Source of the DNA: Anaerovirgula multivorans
Lineage (GTDB): Bacteria > Bacillota > Clostridia > Peptostreptococcales > Natronincolaceae
Direction of reading: 5' to 3'
Assembly: GCF_900188145.1 (NCBI RefSeq)
Contig: NZ_FZOJ01000002.1
Coordinates: forward strand, 124,001 to 188,000
DNA length: 64,000 bases
The notes under the pieces are model-generated. The model made no database searches. It was not told where the DNA came from and saw only the letters and a list, made by a program, of their open reading frames with translations. Below are positions 1 to 9,119 of this stretch, piece by piece. The position numbers and the translations under genes were made by a program. How positions within the stretch are numbered: position 1 is the first letter of the stretch; the number at the start of each line of letters is the position of its first letter.

Positions 1-985
1 GCAATGGAAAGTCTTTATTAATTCCTATTACAATACCCTCTTCCCCTGTATTTAATAGGACCTTTGTTCCTAATGGATAGATAGCTATATTATGAATAAA
101 TTTTCTAACTAGACTATGTTCCAGTTGGGTTCCTACGATTGACATTAAATATTCTATCGCCTTATGAGGTAGCATTGCCCTTTTATAAATTCGCTCAGCT
201 GTTATTGCATCATATATGTCACATATTGCCACCATTTTAGAGAAAAGATATAGCTTATCCCATTTTATTCCCTGTGGGTAACCCCCGCCATCTATTCTTT
301 CATGATGTTCTTTTGCGGCCTTAGCAATATCTTCCTTATAGCCCAATTGATTTTTTAAAATATCATAGCCATAAAGCGTATGTCTTTTCATAATCTCCAT
401 TTCTTCTGGTGTGAGCTTATCAGGCTTTAACAATATACTGTCTCTAATTTGAGTTTTTCCTATATCATGTAATAGCCCTGCTATGGCTGCATCTTCTATT
501 TCTTTAGCGTTAAAACTCATGGTTTTACCAAATAAAATCATAAAAATAGAAACGTCTATCGAGTGTAGGTATGTATATTCATCTTTTCTTCGAATTCCTT
601 GAATGCTCATATATACCTGTTGATTTTCGTTAATGCTGGATACTAGATTTTTTGCTAAACTCGCAATCATTTTTTTGTCTATATTGCCACCGCTTCTAAA
701 TATTTCAAACTCTTTGCTTATTTCTTGGAAGCTTTGTTTATATACTTTCTTTATTTCTTCAATCTGTTTAACAACAGGTTCGTCTAAATATTTAATTCTA
801 TCATCCAGTACTTCAAAGGGAGAAACATTTGTGATCAAATAAATAATATTATTTTTTTGTAGTTTTTGTTTAAGGAAAGCTGTCATTTTTGTACCTTTTT
901 TTACTAATATTGCCCCCTGAGGATTGCATAGATCATAGGCTATCGGCGTTCCATCTTCAATCTGTGATAAGTATATTTTTTGCAT
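1..985 (-). CDS. HD-GYP domain protein, 3' end outside the window
   Basis: The frame is open from an ATG at 985 down to base 1, giving 328 codons with no stop, so the C-terminus lies outside the window. A GGGGGAAAG ribosome site precedes the start. Residues about 173-177 read HDIGK and residues about 227-237 read HHERIDGGGYP, followed by CDIYDAIT; these are the metal-binding and GYP signatures of HD-GYP phosphodiesterases, which usually hydrolyse cyclic di-GMP. The first 130 residues are a separate, mostly alpha-helical region with no recognised domain. A cyclic-dinucleotide substrate is inferred from the family only. Confidence 0.85.
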   Translation of the reverse strand, partial: MQKIYLSQIEDGTPIAYDLCNPQGAILVKKGTKMTAFLKQKLQKNNIIYLITNVSPFEVLDDRIKYLDEPVVKQIEEIKKVYKQSFQEISKEFEIFRSGGNIDKKMIASLAKNLVSSINENQQVYMSIQGIRRKDEYTYLHSIDVSIFMILFGKTMSFNAKEIEDAAIAGLLHDIGKTQIRDSILLKPDKLTPEEMEIMKRHTLYGYDILKNQLGYKEDIAKAAKEHHERIDGGGYPQGIKWDKLYLFSKMVAICDIYDAITAERIYKRAMLPHKAIEYLMSIVGTQLEHSLVRKFIHNIAIYPLGTKVLLNTGEEGIVIGINKDFPL

Positions 986-1024
986 CCTTTTTCTTTCCCC
1001 CTTCTAATTGCATATTTTATCCTT

Positions 1025-1744
1025 TTATATAATCCTATTGTTATGGATAACCTGAATATCATCCCACACTACACTATCTATTCCTTCAATTCTTTTTAAG
1101 TCGTTATATACTTCTAATCGATTGAGTTTTGAAGGGGTTTTGACAAAAAAAGTAATTTGCATATTGTACTCGTATTCATCTTCCTCCTGAGTAAAATCAT
1201 TTTCTACAATAATATTTTTAATATTGATATGAAACCTACCAAAAACTGTCCCAATATCTCCTATAAATCCAGGTCTGCCTATTCCCTTAATTTTCACCTC
1301 TGAATACCTTCTGAGCTTTCCTATTCTTTTTTCTAATAGACCTAAGCTAGCCAAGGAAAATAGAGCTATGGCTGTAGTGATTAATGCACCTATAAAAAAT
1401 CCTGCCCCTACCGCCAATCCGATACCTCCACTAATCCAGAGACTAGCAGCGGTGGTGAGACCTTTTACATTTGTACCTTCCCGCATGATTGTACCTGCAC
1501 CTAAAAAACCTATACCACTTACTACTTGGGCAGCCAATCTAGCAGGTTCTCCACCTCTTCCTTCCGGCCCAAAGCCGATAAACCCATAAATCGATAAGAT
1601 CATAATAAGACAAGATCCAACGGTGACTAAAATATGGGTTCTAAAGCCCGCAGGTCTATTGTTAACTTCTCTTTCAAAGCCAATTATTCCTCCTAATACC
1701 CCTGCTAATAATAATCTTAATAATAAATCAGTATTGGTAATCAC
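1025..1744 (-). CDS. MgtC/SapB family membrane protein (copy 1)
   Basis: 239 residues with several N-terminal membrane segments and the family signature GFEREVNNRPAGFRTH near residues 22-37, followed by ARLAAQVVSGIGFLGAGTI. The C-terminal 90 residues form a soluble ACT-like part. MgtC proteins are inner-membrane proteins tied to magnesium limitation and control of ATP synthase; the exact role in Clostridia is not settled. A close paralogue lies at 37374-38108 and a truncated third start at 50174-50245. The gene follows the HD-GYP frame on the same strand but is upstream of it in transcription, with about 40 bp between them. Confidence 0.85.
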   Translation of the reverse strand: MITNTDLLLRLLLAGVLGGIIGFEREVNNRPAGFRTHILVTVGSCLIMILSIYGFIGFGPEGRGGEPARLAAQVVSGIGFLGAGTIMREGTNVKGLTTAASLWISGGIGLAVGAGFFIGALITTAIALFSLASLGLLEKRIGKLRRYSEVKIKGIGRPGFIGDIGTVFGRFHINIKNIIVENDFTQEEDEYEYNMQITFFVKTPSKLNRLEVYNDLKRIEGIDSVVWDDIQVIHNNRII

Positions 1745-1867
1745 TGTATCACCACCATTCTATTATATTTTCATATTTTATAAAAGATATAATTGTTAAT
1801 ACATTATAGATGACCAATTTTTAGAAAAAAAAGAATACCCTAGGGCATTCATGAAATTATCATCCTA

Positions 1868-2404
1868 CTACTTTATTATATTTAAATCTAGATTCATTAT
1901 GTATCGGTGTTCTCCTTCTCCATATTCATGTTTATTCATTTCTTCTACTACAAAACCCATCTTATCCTTATATAGACGTATAGCTGGCTTATTATGAATG
2001 TCCACGGTTAATCCCATTATATCAAATCCTTGTTCTTTTAAATTTAAACAAATGACTTTAAGAAAATGATAGCCTAATCCTTTTCCCTGTAATTCTTCTT
2101 GAATAGCATAATCAAATAAGTAGCATTTCTTTTCATCTTCCCAATCCCTCATCAATATTGCCATTCCAACTATTTTACTATGAATATCCTCTTTTAATAC
2201 AAACACGTTTCCATGTCGTATTTGAGGTACCAGTCCCCACTCATCCATTCCTGCTTCTCCGAAAATTTTTTGACCGAAATCTACCATTCTTCGTAAAATT
2301 TCCAGATTAAAGTCTTGGACTAAGTAAACCTTTAATCCTTTTACATCTAAATCTTTGTCTTCTAAAGCTTTTTTGGGTAGTGCCTTTACCATATCAAAGT
2401 ACAC
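1868..2404 (-). CDS. GNAT family N-acetyltransferase
   Basis: 178 residues. The central and C-terminal part has GNAT character: a strand ending in a conserved aromatic/acidic stretch, then QEELQGKGLGYHFLK (residues about 103-117), matching the Q/R-x-x-G-x-G/A acetyl-CoA loop, then DIHNKPAIRLYKDKMGF, the typical N-x-x-A-x-x-L-Y-x-x-x-G-F motif. The start is a GTG at 2404 with AAGGAG nine bases upstream. The substrate cannot be read from sequence. It is a single gene transcribed away from the MBL gene, and nothing near it suggests a pathway. Confidence 0.8.
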   Translation of the reverse strand: MYFDMVKALPKKALEDKDLDVKGLKVYLVQDFNLEILRRMVDFGQKIFGEAGMDEWGLVPQIRHGNVFVLKEDIHSKIVGMAILMRDWEDEKKCYLFDYAIQEELQGKGLGYHFLKVICLNLKEQGFDIMGLTVDIHNKPAIRLYKDKMGFVVEEMNKHEYGEGEHRYIMNLDLNIIK

Positions 2405-2624
2405 AGTGAAACACTCCTTCGTTAATTTTTTGTTAAGCTCAGTTGATTTTTCACCTTAATAATATATACCCCAAAATTTCAAAAACTATCTCCAAAAATG
2501 AAATAATTTTATATTCTTTTAAAAAACACGGAATATTTTATTTTATGGAAAATATAATTGAAATCATTTGATAAAAATGGTGTATAATGATATATAATAC
2601 ATCTTCATAAAGGGAGGAAAAACA

Positions 2625-4256
2625 ATGGAAATACAATTTTTAGGAGCGGCTAAAGTCGTCACCGGCTCTAATATTTTAATCTCCACCGGTAAATACAAAA
2701 TATTATTAGACTGTGGTTTGTTTCAAGGTAGCAAAGACTTAGAAGCTCTAAATTATGAAGATTTTCCCTTCAATCCTAAGGATATTGACTTTTTACTGCT
2801 AAGTCATACTCATATTGACCATAGCGGAAGAATTCCTAAATTAGTGAAGGATGGCTTTAAAGGCAAGATACTATGTACAAAAGCTACCAAAGATTTAGCA
2901 GAAATCATGTTGGTGGATAGTGGGCATATCCAAGAAAATGATGTAGAATGGGAAAATAGAAAGAGAAAGCGGGCAGGTAAAAAGCCTATTCAGCCTCTTT
3001 ATACTGCCGAGGATGCTCAAAATAGCCTTCGGTACTTCGAATCCGCTCTTTATCAACAAAAAATTACTTTAAATGAAAATATTGCAGTGCGTTTTAGGGA
3101 TGCTGGACATATACTAGGTTCATCCATTATAGAATTATGGATTACTGAAAAGGAAGATACAGTCAAAATTGTTTTTTCTGGAGATATTGGTATGAAAAAT
3201 AAGCCGTTAATTCGAGACCCCGAAATTGTAGAGGAGGCAGACTATCTTATACTAGAATCTACCTATGGTAACCGTCTCCATGAAAATGCAGAAAAACGTA
3301 TGGAAAAGTTGATAGGCATTATTAACGATACTGTATTGAGGGGCGGTACTGTCATTATTCCTTCCTTTGCAGTAGGTAGAACTCAAGAATTAATCTATGA
3401 GTTAAACAAATACTATGAGTACACAGAGGAATTAGAGACCTTTCTTAGAGTACCCATATATATTGATAGTCCAATGGCACTTTCTGCTACAGAAATTTTC
3501 AAGAAGAACGCCTATTGTTTTGATGAAGAAGCTAAAAAACTTATATTAGAAGGAGACAATCCTCTGGATTTTGATAACTTATATTTTGTTCGTGATCATG
3601 AGGAATCTATGCGTTTAAACGAAGTAAATTATCCTAAGGTGATCATTTCCGCAAGTGGAATGTGTACTGCCGGAAGAATTCGGCATCATCTAAAGCATAA
3701 CCTATGGAAGGCAAATAACAGCGTTGTCTTTGTCGGTTATCAAGCTGAGGGTACCTTAGGCAGAATTCTAAAGGATGGAGTAAAAAAAGTAAAGCTTTTA
3801 GGAGAAGATATCGCAGTATTGGCAGAAATCCATAGTATTGAAGGTTTTTCTGGTCATGGAGATCAGCAGGATTTATTAAACTGGATTGGAGGATTCAAAA
3901 AAAAGCCTAAAAGAATTTTTCTAGTTCATGGTGAAGAAGATGCTTCCCATACTCTCTCCCAGCTAATCAATAATAAGTATCATGTTCCCACTACGATTCC
4001 AAATATGGGATACTCCTTCCAAGTGGAGGATGCAGTACTCAAGGCTTACTCAGGTGAAATATTAGAACCTATCCAACGAAAAGAAAACATAAAAAAAGAG
4101 CTGCAGCAGGTATATGATCAATTTGAAAACTTAGTAACAAAGTCCAATCGCCTAATGGACGACAAATTATTAAAGAAAGACTACGATCACTTAAAAAATA
4201 AGCTATTAGAGCTACAAAGAGAGCTTTTAGATCTTAGTATATTATTAGGAGATTGA
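2625..4256 (+). CDS. MBL-fold beta-CASP family RNase-like hydrolase
   Basis: 543 residues. The N-terminus has the metallo-beta-lactamase metal motif HTHIDHSGRIP (residues about 61-71), then DAGHILGSS and FSGDIGM, and a beta-CASP insert with ESTYGNRLH. The C-terminal motif C reads HSIEGFSGHGDQ, ending in the zinc His region. This is the layout of the exosome/CPSF-73-like RNA specificity group found in bacteria and archaea, so a role in RNA processing is likely but inferred. The last about 50 residues form a charged coiled coil. A GGGAGG site lies just before the ATG, and a hairpin follows the stop at once. Confidence 0.85.
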   Translation: MEIQFLGAAKVVTGSNILISTGKYKILLDCGLFQGSKDLEALNYEDFPFNPKDIDFLLLSHTHIDHSGRIPKLVKDGFKGKILCTKATKDLAEIMLVDSGHIQENDVEWENRKRKRAGKKPIQPLYTAEDAQNSLRYFESALYQQKITLNENIAVRFRDAGHILGSSIIELWITEKEDTVKIVFSGDIGMKNKPLIRDPEIVEEADYLILESTYGNRLHENAEKRMEKLIGIINDTVLRGGTVIIPSFAVGRTQELIYELNKYYEYTEELETFLRVPIYIDSPMALSATEIFKKNAYCFDEEAKKLILEGDNPLDFDNLYFVRDHEESMRLNEVNYPKVIISASGMCTAGRIRHHLKHNLWKANNSVVFVGYQAEGTLGRILKDGVKKVKLLGEDIAVLAEIHSIEGFSGHGDQQDLLNWIGGFKKKPKRIFLVHGEEDASHTLSQLINNKYHVPTTIPNMGYSFQVEDAVLKAYSGEILEPIQRKENIKKELQQVYDQFENLVTKSNRLMDDKLLKKDYDHLKNKLLELQRELLDLSILLGD

Positions 4257-4281
4257 TAGCAGCGGGAAATCCCCTGCTATC
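4255..4281 (+). terminator. Hairpin after the MBL gene
   Basis: GATAGCAG and CTGCTATC pair, extended by GGG/CCC around an AAAT loop, starting on the stop codon of the upstream gene. No strong T-run follows, so termination may be weak or assisted by the next hairpin. Confidence 0.55.
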
Positions 4282-4292
4282 ATTATTTGTAT

Positions 4293-4320
4293 AAAAAAAA
4301 GTAGGCATTTTCCCTACTTT
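4293..4320 (-). terminator. Rho-independent terminator for the 45-residue gene
   Basis: Read on the minus strand, AAAGTAGG and CCTACTTT pair around a seven-base loop and are followed by an eight-base T-run. It begins four bases after the stop codon of the small gene at 4325-4462. Confidence 0.8.
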
Positions 4321-4324
4321 ATCA

Positions 4325-4462
4325 TTAATGATTTTTCCACATTTCTAGTCTTTTTTCTCGGTTTTCCTTTAGTATCTTTTGAGTTTTTTCAGAATAAATA
4401 TTTTTTTCCTTTGGTTGAGGGCTATAATTTAATAATAATTTTGATTTGTTTTCCTTTAACAT
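4325..4462 (-). CDS. Small charged protein, 45 residues, unknown function
   Basis: A short frame begins MLKENKSKLLLNY and ends REKRLEMWKNH. It is very rich in Lys, Glu and Asn and has no membrane segment or cysteine. Support for its reality is positional: AAAGGAGAG lies nine bases before the ATG, and a well-formed terminator starts four bases after the stop, so it has its own transcription-unit layout. I do not recognise the family. It resembles in composition the small basic, helical proteins common in Firmicutes, but no function can be claimed. Confidence 0.6.
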   Translation of the reverse strand: MLKENKSKLLLNYSPQPKEKNIYSEKTQKILKENREKRLEMWKNH

Positions 4463-4659
4463 AATAGCGCTCTCCTTTCAGATCAATTATATTTATATAT
4501 AAATCATTATTTCTTCTCTTATATTTTACGATAATAATAACTATTTATTCTTTTAAATGTATATTAATTCATTTTCTTTAATTTTACTAATTTTTAAGAT
4601 GAAAGTCAATGGTTTTTCTTATAATATCCGATAATATTGAATCCATACTATTTATTTTC

Positions 4660-4710
4660 AAAAAAAGTGTAGCACATTCTAACTAAGTTAGAATGTGCTA
4701 TACTTTTTTG
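4660..4710. terminator. Long bidirectional terminator hairpin
   Basis: A stem of about 24 bp with one mismatch (AGCACATTCTAAC pairing with GTTAGAATGTGCT, continued outward by A/T runs) closes on a three-base loop. It has T-runs on both strands. It lies just after the FMN-binding lipoprotein gene and would end minus-strand transcription from it. Confidence 0.85.
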
Positions 4711-4727
4711 AAATTTCAACTAGTTAA

Positions 4728-5099
4728 CTATTCTGCTTGTTCTAAAGCTTCAGTAATCGCCTCGATTAATCCATTACTTGTTCCTGTTGCACTGGAAACT
4801 GTATCAATATCTTCTGTAGATTGTTTTTCAAGCAATTGCTCCTTAATACCGTCAAAAGCTGCATCAGAAATACCAGTAGTTTCATCATGAGAAATTACAT
4901 TTAGTTCTGCAATGTTTCCTCCTTCAATTACTACTTCTACCTCGATATCTCCACCAAAGCCTTTGCCTACTCCCGTATATGTGCCATTTTTATATGGTCC
5001 CTCTGGATCTTGGGCTGCACCTGTGTTTGAGCTGCAAGCAGCTAAAGCTAACATACTTAATACTAAAATAACAATCAAACTTTTTCTAACAACTTTCAT
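4728..5099 (-). CDS. FMN-binding domain lipoprotein
   Basis: 123 residues. Residues 1-22 form a lipoprotein signal ending LALAAC, with the lipid-carrying Cys at about residue 22. The rest is a single FMN-binding domain: GTYTGVGKGFGG near the start and SSATGTSNGLIEAI near the end, where the T in SSATGTS is the position that takes covalent FMN in NqrC/RnfG-type domains through ApbE. An ApbE gene is encoded at 10289-11356 in this window, so covalent flavinylation outside the membrane is a reasonable inference. AGGGGAGG precedes the ATG. Confidence 0.85.
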   Translation of the reverse strand: MKVVRKSLIVILVLSMLALAACSSNTGAAQDPEGPYKNGTYTGVGKGFGGDIEVEVVIEGGNIAELNVISHDETTGISDAAFDGIKEQLLEKQSTEDIDTVSSATGTSNGLIEAITEALEQAE

Positions 5100-5234
5100 C
5101 TAAAATCCTCCCCTTAAGTATTTAGTATAATTAATATTATGATCTAGTTATCTAATAACTATTATTAATTATACCCAATTATCTAAGAGTAATCAATTTA
5201 TTAAAATATTCTAAAGGTTCCAATATAATCTAGC

Positions 5235-5500
5235 TACTTACAACTGTTAGCTCCGATTATACCTACCCCTAAAGCCTCTAATATTGTAGCTACTGTTTCT
5301 GGATCAGCTCCAGTTAAAGTTCTCATGTTCTCCTGAAAGGTCATGGAACAAATGATGAGTACATCACCGCGACCTTTGCCTCTTTAATATCCGACATGGT
5401 TTCAATATGAATTAAATCTATACCTGCTTCTATTAAAGCCTTTGTCTGTTGATAGAAAACCTCATAGGCTTCCTGAAAGGTTAATTCTCCTAACGGATAT
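5235..5500 (-). pseudogene. Relic of a homocysteine methyltransferase (MetH N-terminal domain)
   Basis: Minus-strand translation gives PLGELTFQEAYEVFYQQ, then ALIEAGIDLIHIETMSDIKE, a frame jump with loss of about 15 residues, then LIICSMTFQENMRTLTG, DPETVATILEALGVGIIGAN and a stop. These match in order the homocysteine-binding barrel of MetH. There is no start codon, the zinc-site C-terminus is missing, and reading needs a frameshift, so it is a dead fragment. It is the only content of the 5100-5643 gap besides the trkH terminator. Confidence 0.7.
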
Positions 5501-5581
5501 ATAAATCATTTATATAATTATAATAAATAATAATTGGTATTTCAATAATTAAACAAATCATTACTCATTATTTTTAGTAAG

Positions 5582-5610
5582 AAAAAAGCAGCATAATAGC
5601 TGCTTTTTTT
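5582..5610 (-). terminator. Terminator of the trkA-trkH operon
   Basis: On the minus strand, AAAAAAAGCAGC and GCTGCTTTTTTC pair around TATTAT and run into T residues about 35 bases after the trkH stop. Confidence 0.85.
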
Positions 5611-5643
5611 ATATATTTTATGAATTGTGTCAATACTCTATCA

Positions 5644-7092
5644 TTAAATTCTTTCATTCCAAAAATCAGGCATCAGTAAAATAAATATTGTATATAATTC
5701 TAATCTTCCAAACAGCATCATAAGAGAGAGTAATAGTTTACTAGGCACACTAAAAGCACTATAGGTCTGGGTAGGTCCTACGAAGTCAAAGCCAGGACCA
5801 ATATTCCCTAGTGTTGCAGCAACAGAACTAATAGAACTAACTAAGCCAATCCCCTCTAGAGAAATCAATAGAGAACCCATTACTAAAAGCAATAAATATA
5901 AAAAGAAAAAACTAGACACACCAGCAATAACGTCTGGCGAGATCATTTTACCGTTAATTCGTACAGGGACTACAGCTCTAGGATGTAGTATTTTAGAAAT
6001 CTCTCTTATAACAAGTTTTAACAGAATAAGTAGTCGGATAACTTTTATTGAACCTCCTGTAGATCCTGCACAACCTCCAACAAACATTAAAAAGAATAGA
6101 ACTCCTTGACTAAAGTGGGTCCATTCCTCATAATTTGTGGTAGCATAACCAGTGGTTGTAATAATGGAAGCTGTCTGAAATAAAGCTTGTTTAAAGGTTT
6201 CAAAAAAAGTTACATATACTTTTCCATATAAATTAAAGGTAATTAATAGAACACTTAATGCAATAATAGATAAATATAGCCTGAGCTCAGAATTCTTAAA
6301 TATCTCTTTCCAATTTCTTTTATATAATTCATAGTACAGAGAAAAATTCACGCCTGATGCAATCATAAAAATAGAAATCACTATTACCACATAGCTACTT
6401 CTATAGGCACCTATGCTGTTGTTATAGATAGAGAATCCTCCAGTTCCTACAGTTCCAAAGGTATGAATGGCTGCCTCATACAAAGATAATCTACCGAACA
6501 ATAACATAATGATTTGTAGCAAGGTAATGCCTACATATGCGGTGTATAGAATCGTTGCAGTTTTACGCATTCTAGGCACCAGCTTGTCCGATACAGGACC
6601 GGGGCTCTCCGCCTTGAATATCTGGAACCCTCCAACCCCTATAGCGGGCAAAACAGCTAAGGTTAAAACTAGAATTCCCATTCCTCCTAGCCAGTGGGTA
6701 AAGGACCTCCAGAACAAAATACTTCGAGGCAACACTTCTATATTATCAATAATAGTAGCACCTGTTGTAGTGAGCCCAGATACTGTTTCAAAAAAAGCAT
6801 CTATTATTGAAGGGATACTCCCATCCAACACAAAGGGTAGAGCACCAAAAAAGGAAACAAAAACCCAGCCACTGGCAACAATTACTAAGCCTTCCTTTGA
6901 CCTAATTTTTTTTGAAACGTGGGGGATTTTGGCCATCATTCCCCCTAGAATGATCAAAAGAAGAATCGTATATATGAAAGCTAGAGCGCTGTTTTCCCTA
7001 TAGTAAAAAGCCACACCCAAAGGCAGCAGCAAAGCAGCAGCTTCAAACAGAAGTAGATTTCCCAAAACCTTTATAACTATTCCATAGTTCAT
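5644..7092 (-). CDS. trkH: TrkH/KtrB-family potassium transporter membrane subunit
   Basis: 482 residues, polytopic. The four pore loops of the Trk/Ktr/HKT superfamily are visible in order: SGLTTTGATI, FGTVGTGGFS, ITTTGYATTN and AATLGNIGPG, each with the filter glycine. It forms the potassium-conducting channel and pairs with the TrkA-type RCK protein encoded just upstream. The start overlaps the trkA end by 50 bp; it is kept because AAAGGAGG sits ahead of it, inside trkA. The 482-residue length fits TrkH. Translational coupling with trkA is likely. A terminator follows. Confidence 0.92.
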   Translation of the reverse strand: MNYGIVIKVLGNLLLFEAAALLLPLGVAFYYRENSALAFIYTILLLIILGGMMAKIPHVSKKIRSKEGLVIVASGWVFVSFFGALPFVLDGSIPSIIDAFFETVSGLTTTGATIIDNIEVLPRSILFWRSFTHWLGGMGILVLTLAVLPAIGVGGFQIFKAESPGPVSDKLVPRMRKTATILYTAYVGITLLQIIMLLFGRLSLYEAAIHTFGTVGTGGFSIYNNSIGAYRSSYVVIVISIFMIASGVNFSLYYELYKRNWKEIFKNSELRLYLSIIALSVLLITFNLYGKVYVTFFETFKQALFQTASIITTTGYATTNYEEWTHFSQGVLFFLMFVGGCAGSTGGSIKVIRLLILLKLVIREISKILHPRAVVPVRINGKMISPDVIAGVSSFFFLYLLLLVMGSLLISLEGIGLVSSISSVAATLGNIGPGFDFVGPTQTYSAFSVPSKLLLSLMMLFGRLELYTIFILLMPDFWNERI

Positions 7093-8449
7093 TGATTAGT
7101 CCTCCTTTAGCCCTATAGAAATATTTCTCCAGTGAAGCTACTTCAGATTGAAGGCAAAACACAATTACTCTGTCACCCGCATGAATAATAGAATCCCCAT
7201 CAGGAATGATTACTTTATTTTCATGGAGAATTGATCCAATAATGATACCCTTAGGCAATCCTAATTGGGAAAGCTTCTTTCCAACAATTTTTGATTCATT
7301 ATGAGCAATGATTTCTAGTACCTCTGCTTTTCCTCCTAATAATAGAGAAATAGATACCACTCTTCCTCCTTGAATAAACCTTAGAATGTCGCTGGCAGTA
7401 ATCAAAATAGGATTAACAGCAGTATCAATTCCCAATTGCTCTATGATAGGTATATAATTTGAACGACTAACTTTAGCAACAACCTTATCAACTCCACATT
7501 GTTTAGCTAACAAAGAAATCAACAAATTTTCTTCATCAAATCCAGTAAGGGATACTAAAGCATCCATATCACTAATATTTTCTGAAGTCAGAAGATTGAT
7601 ATCAGTGCCGTCTCCATGAATTACTAAACCACCTTTTAGATTCTCTGCTAGGTATTTGCATCTTTCTTTATCTTGTTCAATGATTTTTATATCTACTCCA
7701 TTATGAAGAAGTTTATTAGCAAGGTAATAGGTAGATCTCCCTCCCCCTAGAATTAAAACCTTTCTGACATTTCTCCTGCTAATAGGAGAATCGTAGTTTT
7801 TGGAAAACTCCTTTATACTTTCCTTTTGCCCCATTAAATGAATGGTATCGGTAGATAGGATTTCCGTATCCCCATAGGGAATGATTACCTCTCCATTTCT
7901 AGAAATTGCTACTACTAATAATGGTTCTGTCATACCTAATTCTCTAATCTTTTTTCCTGCTATTCCCGTCAAATTTTGCACCCTAAAATCCGCCATGCCT
8001 ATTTTACCCTTTGCAAAATCTTCCATATAAACAGCTTGGCTCTTTAGTAAATATTTCGCTATTTCCTTAGCAGTTGCCAATTCAGGGTTAACAATATAAT
8101 CAATCTCCATAGTGGATCTAATAAATTCCACTTGATTTGCATATTCAGGATTGCGAATACGAGCTATTACCTTTTTACATCCCTTCTTTTTCGCAATAAT
8201 ACTTACTAAGATATTGGTTTCATCACTACCAGTAACAGCAACAACTAAGTCACAACTACTAATGTGCAATTGCTCCAATGTATGAAGCTGAGTACCATTA
8301 GCTTTAATCGTCAATACATCTAAATTATCATGGATTCTTTCTAGAGTATTGCTGTCAATATCAATTACAACAACATCGTTGTCCTCTTGGGATAGAGATT
8401 CTGCTAGTTTATAACCTAGCTTTCCTCCTCCTACAATAATAGTACGCAT
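7043..8449 (-). CDS. trkA: Trk potassium system NAD-binding regulatory subunit TrkA
   Basis: 468 residues made of two RCK units in tandem. Each has a Rossmann nucleotide-binding fold (GGGKLGYKLAESL at residues about 7-19 and GGGRSTYYLANKL at about 236-248) and a TrkA_C subdomain that ends in a beta-rich stretch. It gates TrkH by binding nucleotide on the cytoplasmic face. The double-RCK length is typical of TrkA rather than the single-domain KtrA. It lies first in a two-gene operon, and its last 50 bases are shared with trkH. Confidence 0.92.
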   Translation of the reverse strand: MRTIIVGGGKLGYKLAESLSQEDNDVVVIDIDSNTLERIHDNLDVLTIKANGTQLHTLEQLHISSCDLVVAVTGSDETNILVSIIAKKKGCKKVIARIRNPEYANQVEFIRSTMEIDYIVNPELATAKEIAKYLLKSQAVYMEDFAKGKIGMADFRVQNLTGIAGKKIRELGMTEPLLVVAISRNGEVIIPYGDTEILSTDTIHLMGQKESIKEFSKNYDSPISRRNVRKVLILGGGRSTYYLANKLLHNGVDIKIIEQDKERCKYLAENLKGGLVIHGDGTDINLLTSENISDMDALVSLTGFDEENLLISLLAKQCGVDKVVAKVSRSNYIPIIEQLGIDTAVNPILITASDILRFIQGGRVVSISLLLGGKAEVLEIIAHNESKIVGKKLSQLGLPKGIIIGSILHENKVIIPDGDSIIHAGDRVIVFCLQSEVASLEKYFYRAKGGLINELWNSYKGFGKSTSV

Positions 8450-8552
8450 TATTTTCTTCCTCTCTAAACATATTAGGCTACATTACAAAACATATTTTTC
8501 TCTAATTTATCCACAAAATAGATACTTAGGGAATCGTTATGCTAGTTACTAT

Positions 8553-8999
8553 TTATAGATGCAAATCGTAACCATTAGCCCATTCATTTAAAAACATGCC
8601 TTTTAGAAACAGTGAATTTCCGTTATGATGTTGCTCTATGACAAATAAAACCTCTTGATTTAATTGGGTATATTTACTTGCATCTGTCCCTGATATAAAA
8701 ATCATCATGTCATCAACAACAATATACTGTCCACTACACTTTGGGTTCGTTCTAACCTGATAATTATTATGGAGACGCTGATGATTCCGAAGCCAGTTAA
8801 CAAACTTAAAATCATGCAGATTGGGAATAATAATTTTGAAGGAAATTGTATTTTCCATTTGAAAAGCTTTCTGTGAAACAATGTCAATTATTTCTTTATC
8901 AACAATACCATAAAAAAATATTTCCTGTAAAGAAGTCTTTTCCTGTAAATAATTAAGTACTTCTTCTTTTAGTATTTTTTTACCTTTTATCAGTTTCAT
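8553..8999 (-). CDS. Unknown protein, possible degenerate phospholipase-D-like domain
   Basis: 148 residues, no signal peptide or membrane segment. I do not recognise it firmly. The stretch SGQYIVVDDMMIFISGTDAS (residues about 89-108) resembles the strand-turn around the second half of an HKD motif in PLD-like proteins, where HxK...IVDD..xxIGS is usual; here the His and Lys are missing, so it would not be catalytic. AAAGGGGAG precedes the ATG. The gene sits alone between trkA and the L,D-transpeptidase on the same strand, about 100 bp from each. Confidence 0.6.
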   Translation of the reverse strand: MKLIKGKKILKEEVLNYLQEKTSLQEIFFYGIVDKEIIDIVSQKAFQMENTISFKIIIPNLHDFKFVNWLRNHQRLHNNYQVRTNPKCSGQYIVVDDMMIFISGTDASKYTQLNQEVLFVIEQHHNGNSLFLKGMFLNEWANGYDLHL

Positions 9000-9119
9000 C
9001 TACATCTCCCCTTTGGGAATTTTTCATTTAGTCTATTCTATCATAAAACCTTCAATCATGGGAATAATTTTGGATCACCTATTTTGAAATATGACTAGGT
9101 GATCCACTATTAGTTCTCC

